Below are positions 1 to 7,228 of a stretch of DNA of 64,000 nucleotides, in pieces. Location of the stretch: the NCBI RefSeq assembly GCF_964355755.1, contig NC_092676.1:12632288-12696287 (forward strand). The letters are read 5' to 3'. A program made the position numbers and the translations under genes. How positions within the stretch are numbered: position 1 is the first letter of the stretch; every line of letters begins with the position of its first letter. The notes under the pieces were generated by a model. That model was given only the letters and a program-made list of their open reading frames with translations, was not told the DNA's origin and ran no database searches. The stretch comes from Antedon mediterranea (taxonomy: Eukaryota > Echinodermata > Crinoidea > Comatulida > Antedonidae).

Positions 1-88
1 AAGTGTACAAAATAGCTTCAAATCGCATTTGGAGACGTTTTAGACCATTTTGTGCATTTCGATGAAACTTGGTTACACAAAAACATCA
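1..88 (+). repeat. Representative 88-bp unit with GATGAAACTTGG tail
   Basis: This unit has a standard head (AAGTGTACAAAATAG) and a tail reading GATGAAACTTGGTTACAC instead of GATAAAACTTTTCACAC, one base longer than the 87-bp form. Wherever I checked, this tail is followed directly by the 77-bp class starting AAGTGCTTAAAATCAC, so the two behave as a fixed 165-bp pair (88 + 77). The tail carries the sequence TTTCGATGAAACTTGGT (57-73), which partly resembles a CENP-B box. Variants have GATGGAAC (for example near 2,097) or CAATGAAAC (near 313). Confidence 0.9.
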
Positions 89-165
89 AAGTGCTTAAAA
101 TCACATTTAAAACAGTTTTAGAGCATTTTGAGCATTTCGATAAAACTTTTCACACAAAAACATCA
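89..165 (+). repeat. Representative 77-bp short unit (class B)
   Basis: The head reads AAGTGCTTAAAATCACATTT and lacks 10 bp found in full-length units. The full-length relative at 4,866 reads AAGTGCTTAGAATAGCTTC and continues CAAATCGCATTT, so class B is explained by loss of AGCTTCAAAT between two AAAT direct repeats. The class is very abundant, and in nearly every case it follows a GATGAAACTTGG (or GATGGAAC) tail. Sub-variants differ at AAAACAG, AAAACCG or GAAACCG, at GAGCATTTTGAGC versus GAGCATTTTTAGC, and at GATAAAAC versus GATAATAC. A 76-bp form with GATAAACTTTT occurs, for example, at 1,117-1,192. Confidence 0.9.
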
Positions 166-253
166 AAGTGTACAAAATAGCTTCAAATCGCATTTAGAGA
201 CGTTTTAGACCATTTTGTGCATTTCGAAAAAATTTGTTAACATAAAAAGACCA
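166..253 (+). repeat. Representative 88-bp unit with GTTAAC tail (class M)
   Basis: The head is standard, but the tail after CATTTCG reads AAAAAATTTGTTAACATAAA and then AAGACC, replacing the usual AAAACTTTTCACAC tail. The hexamer GTTAAC marks this class. It is followed by a unit starting AAGTGTTTAGAATATC. A second form has GATAAAATGTGTTAACAT (near 5,688 and 14,177). GTTAAC is lost in some copies, as GTTAATAT near 16,979 or GTTAAAAT near 28,828, 32,028 and 50,135. Confidence 0.9.
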
Positions 254-341
254 AAGTGTTTAGAATATCTCCAAATCGCATTTGGAGACGTTTTAGACCA
301 TTTTGTGCATTTCAATGAAACTTGGTTACACAAAAACATCA
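254..341 (+). repeat. Representative 88-bp class F unit (TTTAGAATATCTCC head)
   Basis: This unit starts AAGTGTTTAGAATATCTCC and follows a class M tail; most copies end with a GATGAAACTTGG tail and are then followed by a 77-bp unit. The result is a recurrent 253-bp triplet (88 + 88 + 77). The CTCC at its head makes a perfect inverted repeat with the downstream GGAG, unlike the CTTC of standard units. This example has the CpG variant CATTTCAATG in its tail. A related form (near 5,727, 14,216 and 17,008) has CTTCAAATCACATTTGG and lacks the long dyad. Confidence 0.9.
268..288. repeat. Perfect 9-bp inverted repeat in class F units
   Basis: The arms TCTCCAAAT (268-276) and ATTTGGAGA (280-288) are exact reverse complements around a 3-base CGC spacer. 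The same 21-bp dyad recurs in most class F units, several dozen times in the window; standard units, with CTTC in place of CTCC, keep only the inner 5-bp arms CAAAT/ATTTG. Some class F copies have broken arms, near 24,543 (CATTTCGAGA), 24,801 (TTTCC) and 27,680 (ATATCC). It could be a binding site or a small cruciform; the sequence alone does not decide. Confidence 0.85.
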
Positions 342-505
342 AAGTGCTTAAAATCACATTTGAAACCGTTTTAGAGCATTTTTAGCATTTCGATAATACT
401 TTTCACACAAAAACCTCAAAGTGTACAAAATAGCTTCAAATCGCATTTAGAGAGGTTTTAGACCATTTTGTGTATTTCGATAAAACTTTTCACACAAAAA
501 CATCA

Positions 506-592
506 AAGTGTACAAAATAGCTTCAAATCGCATTTAGAGACGTTTTAGACCATTTTGTGCATTTCGATAAAACTTTTCACACAAAAACATCA
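506..592 (+). repeat. Representative standard 87-bp unit
   Basis: This is the commonest full-length form, with AAGTGTACAAAATAG head, AGAGACG centre, GTGCATTTCGATAAAAC and the CTTTTCACACAAAAAC tail. Three CpG sites are present (in ATCGCA, GACGTT and TTCGAT), and all three vary between copies as TpG or CpA. A/T tracts of 4-5 bases recur at roughly 10-base spacing through the unit. Sub-variants include GGAGACG, AGAGAGG and AGAGATG centres, and GTGCACAAAATAG heads. Confidence 0.9.
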
Positions 593-679
593 AATTGCAC
601 AAAATAGCTTAATACCGTGTTTGAAATCGTTTTAAACCATTTTGAGCATGTCGATAAAACTTTTCACAAAAAAACATCA
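593..679 (+). repeat. Representative 87-bp class C unit (AATTG head)
   Basis: Class C begins AATTGCACAAAATAGCTTAA rather than AAGTG. It has TACCGTGTTTGAAATCG (or TATCGTGTTTGAAAACG) in the centre, TTTTAAACC instead of TTTTAGACC, and GAGCATGTCGAT instead of GTGCATTTCGAT. It is normally followed by a unit starting AAGTGCACAGAATA. It usually occurs singly; the only C-C tandem I noticed is at 24,265-24,438. Confidence 0.9.
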
Positions 680-1531
680 AAGTGCACAGAATAGCTTCAA
701 ATCGCATTTGGAGACATTTTAAACCATTTTGAGCATTTCGATAAAACTTTTCACACAAAAACATCAAAGTGTACAAAATAGCTTCAAATCGCATTTAGAG
801 AGGTTTTAGACCATTTTGTGCATTTCGATAAAACTTTTCACACAAAAACATCAAATTGCACAAAATAGCTTAATATTGTGTTTGAAAACGTTTTAAACCA
901 TTTTGAGCATGTCGATAAAACTTTTCACACAAAAATATCAAAGCGCACAGAATATCTTCAAATCGCATTTAGAGACGTTTTAGACCATTTTGTGCATTTC
1001 GAAAAAATTTGTTAACATAAAAAGACCAAAGTGTTTAGAATATCTCCAAATCGCATTTGGAGACGTTTTAGACCATTTTGTGCATTTCGATGAAACTTGA
1101 TTACACAAAAACATCAAAGTGCTTAAAATCACATTTAAAACCGTTTTAGAGCGTTTTGAGCATTTCGATAAACTTTTCACACAAAAACATCAAAGTGCAC
1201 AAAATAGCTTCAAATCGCATTTAGAGATGTTTTAGACCATTTTGTGCATTTCGATAAAACTTTTCACACAAAAACATCAAATTGCACAAAAAAGCTTAAT
1301 ACCGTGTTTGAAATCGTTTTAAACCAATTTGAGCATGTCGAAAAAACTTTTCACACAAAAACATCAAAGTGCACAGAATATCTTCAAATCGCATTTAGAG
1401 ACGTTTTAGACCATTTTGTGCATTTCGATGAAACTTGGTTACACAAAAACATTAAAGTGCTTAAAATCACATTTGAAACCGTTTTAGAGCATTTTGAGCA
1501 TTTCGATAAAACTTTTCACACAAAAACATCA

Positions 1532-1618
1532 AAGTGTACAAAATAGCTTCAAATCACATTTGAAACCGTTTTAGACCATTTTGAGCATTTCGATAAAACT
1601 TTTCACACAAAAACATCA
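1532..1618 (+). repeat. 87-bp hybrid unit with standard head and class-B-like centre
   Basis: The head reads AAGTGTACAAAATAGCTTC like a standard unit, but the centre reads CAAATCACATTTGAAACCG like class B, with GAGCATTTCGAT downstream. It therefore has the class B centre without the 10-bp deletion. The same form recurs near 3,151, 5,035, 8,848, 12,354, 25,370, 36,109 and elsewhere. It may be an intermediate in the origin of class B, or a recombinant of B with a standard unit. Confidence 0.75.
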
Positions 1619-2092
1619 AAGTGTACAAAATAGCTTCAAATCGCATTTGGAGACGTTTTAGACCATTTTGTGCATTTCGATGAAACTTGGTTACACAAAA
1701 ACATCAAAGTGCTTAAAATCACATTTGAAACCGTTTTAGAGCATTTTTAGCATTTCGATAATACTTTTCACACAAAAACATCAAAGTGTACAAAATAGCT
1801 TCAAATCGCATTTGGAGACGTTTTAGACCATTTTGTGCATTTCGATGAAACTTGGTTACACAAAAACATCAAAGTGCTTAAAATCACATTTGAAATCGTT
1901 TTAGACCATTTTGAGCATTTCGATAAAACTTTTCACACAAAAAAATCAAAGTGCACAAAATAGCTTCAAATCGCATTTGGAGACGTTTTAGACTATTTTG
2001 TGCATTTCGAAAAAATTTGTTAACATAAAAAGACCAAAGTGTTTAGAATATCTCCAAATCGCATTTGGAGACGTTTTAAATCATTTTGTGCA

Positions 2093-2109
2093 TTTCGATG
2101 GAACTTGGT
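2093..2109 (+). other. CENP-B-box-like 17-mer (degenerate)
   Basis: The sequence here is TTTCGATGGAACTTGGT. Against the mammalian CENP-B box YTTCGTTGGAARCGGGA it matches 12 of 17 positions, and 7 of the 9 positions of the core NTTCGNNNNANNCGGGN; the mismatches fall on the C and the first G of CGGG. The common GATGAAAC form (for example 57-73) matches 11 of 17, and the GTTGAAAC form at 40,730-40,746 and 58,816-58,832 matches 12. Chance resemblance in an AT-rich satellite is possible, and CENP-B-like proteins are not known in all eukaryotes. Confidence 0.25.
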
Positions 2110-4429
2110 TACACAAAAACATCAAAGTGCTTAAAATCACATTTAAAACCGTTTTAGAGCATTTTGAGCATTTCGATAAAACTTTTCACACAAAAACATC
2201 AAAGTGTACAAAATAGCTTCAAATCGCATTTAGAGAGGTTTTAGACCATTTTGTGCATTTCGATAAAACTTTACACACAAAAACATCAAAGTGTACAAAA
2301 TAGCTTCAAATCGCATTTAGAGACGTTTTAGACCATTTTGTGCATTTCGATAAAACTTTTCACACAAAAACATCAAATTGCACAAAATAGCTTAATATCG
2401 TGTTTGAAAACGTTTTAAACCATTTTGAGCATGTCGATAAAACTTTTCACACAAAAATATCAAAGTGCACAGAATATCTTCAAATCGCATTTAGAGACGT
2501 TTTAGACCATTTTGTGCATTTCGAAAAAATTTGTTAACATAAAAAGACCAAAGTGTTTAGAATATCTCCAAATCGCATTTGGAGACGTTTTAGACCATTT
2601 TGTGCATTTCGATGAAACTTGGTTACATAAAAACATCAAAGTGCTTAAAATCACATTTAAAACCGTTTTAGAGCGTTTTGAGCATTTCGATAAACTTTTC
2701 ACACAAAAACATCAAAGTGCACAAAATAGCTTCAAATCGCATTTAGAGATGTTTTAGACCATTTTGTGCATTTCGAAAAAACTTTTCACACAAAAACATC
2801 AAATTGCACACAATAGCTTAATACCGTGTTTGAAATCGTTTTAAACCATTTTGAGCATGTCGATAAAACTTTTCACACAAAAACATCAAAGTGCACAGAA
2901 TATCTTCAAATCGCATATAGAGACGTTTTAGACCATTTTGTGCATTTCGAAAAAATTTGTTAACATTAAAAGACCAAAGTGTTTAGAATATCTCCAAATC
3001 GCATTTGGAGACGTTTTAGACCATTTTGTGCATTTCGATGAAACTTGGTTACACAAAAACATCAAAGTGCTTAAAATCACATTTGAAACCGTTTTAGAGC
3101 ATTTTGAGCATTTCGATAAAACTTTTCACACAAAAACATCAAAGTGTACAAAATAGCTTCAAATCACATTTGAAACCGTTTTAGACCATTTTGAGCATTT
3201 CGATAAAACTTTTCACACAAAAACATCAAAGTGTACAAAATGGCTTCAAATCGCATTTGGAGACGTTTTAGAGCATTTTGAGCATTTCGATCAAACTTTT
3301 CACACAAAAACATCAAAGTGTACAAAATAACTTCAAATCGCATTTAGAGACGTTTTAGACCATTTTGTGCATTTTGGTAAAACTTTTCACACAAAAACAT
3401 CAAATTGCACAAAATAGCTTAATATCGTGTTTGAAAACGTTTTAAACCATTTTGAGCATGTCGATAAAACTTTTCACATAAAAATATCAAAGTGCACAGA
3501 ATAGCTTCAAATCGCATTTGGAGACGTTTTAGACCATTTTGTGCATTTTGGTAAAACTTTTCACACAAAAACATCAAATTGCACAAAATAGCTTAATATC
3601 GTGTTTGAAAACGTTTTAAACCATTTTGAGCATGTCGATAAAACTTTTCACTCAAAAATATCAAAGTGCACAGAATATCTTCAAATCGCATTTAGAGACG
3701 TTTTAGACCATTTTGTGCATTTTGAAAAAATTTGTTAACATAAAAAGACCAAAGTGTTTAGAATATCTCCAAATCGCATTTGGAGACGTTTTAGACCATT
3801 TTGTGTTTTTCGAAAAAACTTTTCACACAAAAACATCAAAGTGTACAAAATTGCTTCAAATCGCATTTGGAGACGTTTTAGACCATTTTGTGCATTTTGG
3901 TAAAACTTTTCACACAAAAACATCAAAATTCACAAAATAGCTTAATATCGTGTTTGAAAACGTTTTAAACCATTTTGAGCATGTCGATAAAACTTTTCAC
4001 TCAAAAATATCAAAGTGCACAGAATATCTTCAAATCGCATTTAGAGACGTTTTAGACCATTTTGTGCATTTCGAAAAAAATTGTTAACATAAAAAGACCA
4101 AAGTGTTTAGAATATCTCCAAATCGCATTTGGAGACGTTTTAGACCATTTTGCGCATTTCGATGAAACTTGGTTACACAAAAACATCAAAGTGCTTAAAA
4201 TCACATTTAAAACCGTTTTAGAGCGTTTTGAGCATTTCGATAAACTTTTCAAACAAAAACATCAAAGTGTACAAAATAGCTTCAAATCGTATTTGGAGAC
4301 GTTTTAGACCATTTTGTGCGTTTCGATGAATCTTGGTTACACAAAAACATCAAAGTGCTTAAAATCACATTTAAAACCGTTTTAGTGCATTTTGAGCATT
4401 TCGATAAAACTTTTCACACAAAAACATCA

Positions 4430-4777
4430 AAGTGCACAAAATAGCTTCAAATCGCATTTAGAGATGTTTTAGACCATTTTGTGCGTTTCGATAAAACTTT
4501 TCACACAAAAACATCAAATTGCACAAAATAGCTTAATATCGTGTTTGAAAACGTTTTAGACCATTTTGAGCATGTCGATAAAACTTTTCACACAAAAACA
4601 TAAAAGTGCACAAAATAGCTTCAAATCGCATTTAGAGATGTTTTAGACCATTTTGTGCGTTTCGATAAAACTTTTCACACAAAAACATCAAATTGCACAA
4701 AATAGCTTAATATCGTGTTTGAAAACGTTTTAGACCATTTTGAGCATGTCGATAAAACTTTTCACACAAAAACATAA
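4430..4777 (+). repeat. Tandem duplication of a 174-bp dimer (standard + C)
   Basis: Two successive 174-bp pairs, 4,430-4,603 and 4,604-4,777, each contain an AGAGATG standard unit with GTGCGTTTCGAT and a class C unit ending in CATAAAAGTG. The same double pair is at 11,746-12,093. The third copy of this block has only one pair (about 26,561-26,734). This changes the offset between copies by 174 bp. Confidence 0.88.
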
Positions 4778-4865
4778 AAGTGCACAGAATAGCTTCAAAT
4801 CGCATTTGGAGACGTTTTAGACCATTTTGTGCATTTCGAAAAAACTTTTTAACATAAAAACACCA

Positions 4866-4953
4866 AAGTGCTTAGAATAGCTTCAAATCGCATTTGGAGA
4901 CGTTTTAGACCATTTTGTGCATTTCGATGAAACTTGGTTACACAAAAACATCA
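4866..4953 (+). repeat. Full-length unit with class-B-type AAGTGCTTAG head
   Basis: This unit starts AAGTGCTTAGAATAGCTTC and keeps the 10 bp that class B lacks. It follows a distinctive tail, CGAAAAAACTTTTTAACAT with AAAAACACC. Similar units occur near 12,182, 19,552, 22,499, 26,824, 42,131, 60,217 and 63,789. Its head makes it a candidate relative of the progenitor of the 77-bp class. Confidence 0.75.
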
Positions 4954-5397
4954 AAGTGCTTAAAATCACATTTGAAACCGTTATAGAGCATTTTTAGCAT
5001 TTCGATAAAACTTTTCACACAAAAACATCAAAGTGTACAAAATAGCTTCAAATCACATTTGAAACCGTTTTAGACCATTTTGAGCATTTCGATAAAACTT
5101 TTCACACAAAAACATCAAAGTGTACAGAATAGCTTCAAATCGCATTTGGAGACGTTTTAGACCATTTTGTGCATTTCGATGAAACTTGGTTACACAAAAA
5201 CATCAAAGTGCTTAAAATCACATTTGAAACCGTTTTAGAGCATTTTTAACATTTCGATAATACTTTTCACACAAAAACATCAAAGTGTACAAAATAGCTT
5301 CAAATCACATTTGAAACCGTTTTAGACCATATTGAGCATTTCGATAAAACTTTTCACACAAAAACATCAAAGTGTACAAAATAGCTTCAAATCGCAT

Positions 5398-7228
5398 TTA
5401 GAGAGGTTTTAGACAATTTTGTGCATTTCGATAAAACTTTTCACACAAAAACATCAAAGTGTACAAAATAGCTTTAAATTGCATTTAGAGACGTTTTAGA
5501 CCATTTTGTGCATTTCGATAAAACTTTTCACACAAAAACATCAAATTGCACAAAATCGTTTTAAACCATTTTAAATCGTTTTAAACCATTTTGAGCATTT
5601 CGATAAAACTTTTCACAAAAAACATCAAAGTGCACAGAATAGCTTCAAATTGCATTTGGAGACGTTTTAGAGCATTTTGTGCATTTCGATAAAATGTGTT
5701 AACATAAAAAGACCAAAGTGTTTAGAATATCTTCAAATCACATTTGGAGACGTTTTAGACCATTTTTTGCATTTCGATGAAACTTGGTTACACAAAAACA
5801 TCAAAGTGCTTAAAATCACATTTGAAACCGTTTTAGAGCATTTTGAGCATTTCGATAAAACTTTTCACACAAAAACATCAAAGTGTACAAAATAGCTTCA
5901 AATCGCATTTAGAGACGTTTTAGACCATTTTGTGCATTTCGAAAAAATTTGTTAACATAAAAAGACCAAAGTGTTTAGAATATCTCCAAATCACATTTGG
6001 AGACGTTTTAGACCATTTTGTGCATTTCGATGAAACTTGGTTACACAAAAACATCAAAGTGCTTAAAATCACATTTGAAACCGTTTTAGAGCATTTTTAG
6101 CATTTCGATAATACTTTTCACACAAAAACATCAAAGTGTACAAAATAGCTTCAAATCGCATTTGGAGACGTTTTAGACCATTTTGTGCATTTCGATGAAA
6201 CTTGGTTACACAAAAACATCAAAGTGCTTAAAATCACATTTGAAACCGTTTTAGACCATTTTGAGCATTTCGATAAAACTTTTCACACAAAAAAATCAAA
6301 GTGCACAAAATAGCTTCAAATCGCATTTGGAGACGTTTTAGACTATTTTGTGCATTTTGAAAAAATTTGTTAACATAAAAAGACCAAAGTGTTTAGAATA
6401 TCTCCAAATCGCATTTGGAGACGTTTTAAACCATTTTGTGCATTTCGATGGAACTTGGTTACACAAAAACATCAAAGTGCTTAAAATCACATTTAAAACC
6501 GTTTTAGAGCATTTTGAGCATTTCGATAAAACTTTTCACACAAAAACATCAAAGTGTACAAAATAGCTTCAAATCGCATTTAGAGACGTTTTAGACCATT
6601 TTGTGCATTTCGATAAAACTTTTCACACAAAAACATCAAATTGCACAAATAGCTTAATACCGTGTTTGAAATCGTTTTAAACCATTTTGAGCATGTCGAT
6701 AAAACTTTTCACAAAAAAACATCAAAGTGCACAGAATAGCTTCAAATCGCATTTGGAGACGTTTTAAACCATTTTGTGCATTTCGATAAAACTTTTCACA
6801 TAAAAACAACAAAGTGTACAAAATAGCTTCAAATCGCATTTGGAGACGTTTTAGACCATTTTGTGCATTTCGATGAAACTTGGTTACACAAAAACATCAA
6901 AGTGCTTAAAATCACATTTGAAACCGTTTTAGAGCATTTTGAGCATTTCGATAAAACTTTTCACACAAAAACATCAAAGTGTACAAAATAGCTTCAAATC
7001 ACATTTGAAACCGTTTTAGACCATATTGAGCATTTCGATAAAACTTTTCACACAAAAACATCAAAGTGTACAAAATAGCTTCAAATCGCATTTGGAGACG
7101 TTTTAGACCATTTTGTGTATTTCGATGAAACTTGGTTACACAAAAACATCAAAGTGCTTAAAATCACATTTGAAAGCGTTTTAGAGCATTTTTAGCATTT
7201 CGATAATACTTTTCACACAAAAACATCA
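5398..7228 (+). repeat. Linker block between the two 5.4-kb copies
   Basis: The first part (about 5,371-5,900) matches 13,860-14,389 and contains the first 84-bp short C unit. From 5,677 the block matches 29,483 onward at an offset of 23,806, and also the copies at 32,683 and 50,790. It lacks the 14-bp tail deletion that marks those later copies (see 30,618), so it represents a state without that deletion. It holds class M2, F, B, standard and C units and nothing else. Confidence 0.8.
5544..5627 (+). repeat. 84-bp short class C unit with 20-bp internal duplication
   Basis: Relative to a normal class C unit, 22 bp between two AAAT repeats are missing (AAAATAGC...GAAATCG becomes AAAATCG). The 20-mer AAATCGTTTTAAACCATTTT is then present twice in tandem (5,553-5,572 and 5,573-5,592), and one A is missing in the tail: 87 - 22 + 20 - 1 = 84. 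I count 17 such units with the doubled 20-mer in the window (near 5.55, 14.04, 14.71, 28.68, 29.35, 31.88, 32.55, 38.91, 39.58, 44.76, 45.27, 45.95, 49.98, 50.66, 57.01, 62.85 and 63.36 kb), plus one collapsed copy at 57,686. Confidence 0.88.

Larger units (their letters stand above)
1..5397 (+). repeat. Segmental copy 1 of the 5.4-kb block
   Basis: Position 1 aligns with 7,229, and the two blocks stay in step at an offset of 7,228 to about 1,429. Copy 2 then has one extra 88-bp unit, and the offset becomes 7,316 up to about 5,397. At that point this copy continues with AGAGAGG while the other continues with GGAGACG. Only scattered substitutions separate them. The block contains standard, B, M, F and C units in an irregular but conserved order, so it was duplicated as a unit. 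The copy probably starts before the window. Confidence 0.9.

Noticed and set aside
64-72. Promoter elements in the A/T-rich parts of the unit
   Set aside because: TATA-like and A-rich strings occur in every unit because of base composition; nothing distinguishes one from another.
57-73. Functional CENP-B box
   Set aside because: The required CGGG is TTGG in all copies I examined, so I list the motif only as a resemblance and not as a called binding site.
254-472. Recurrent 60-124 codon frames on both strands across the array
   Set aside because: An 87-bp unit is 29 codons and an 88 + 77 pair is 55 codons, so frames stay open over two or three units by arithmetic. The same frames recur wherever the same unit order recurs and stop at the same repeat-borne TAG. 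They are repeat shadows, not genes.
609-794. 61-codon minus-strand frames with a 29-residue repeat
   Set aside because: These are the reverse complement of two or three 87-bp units and are broken by every 77- or 88-bp unit. Nothing suggests translation.
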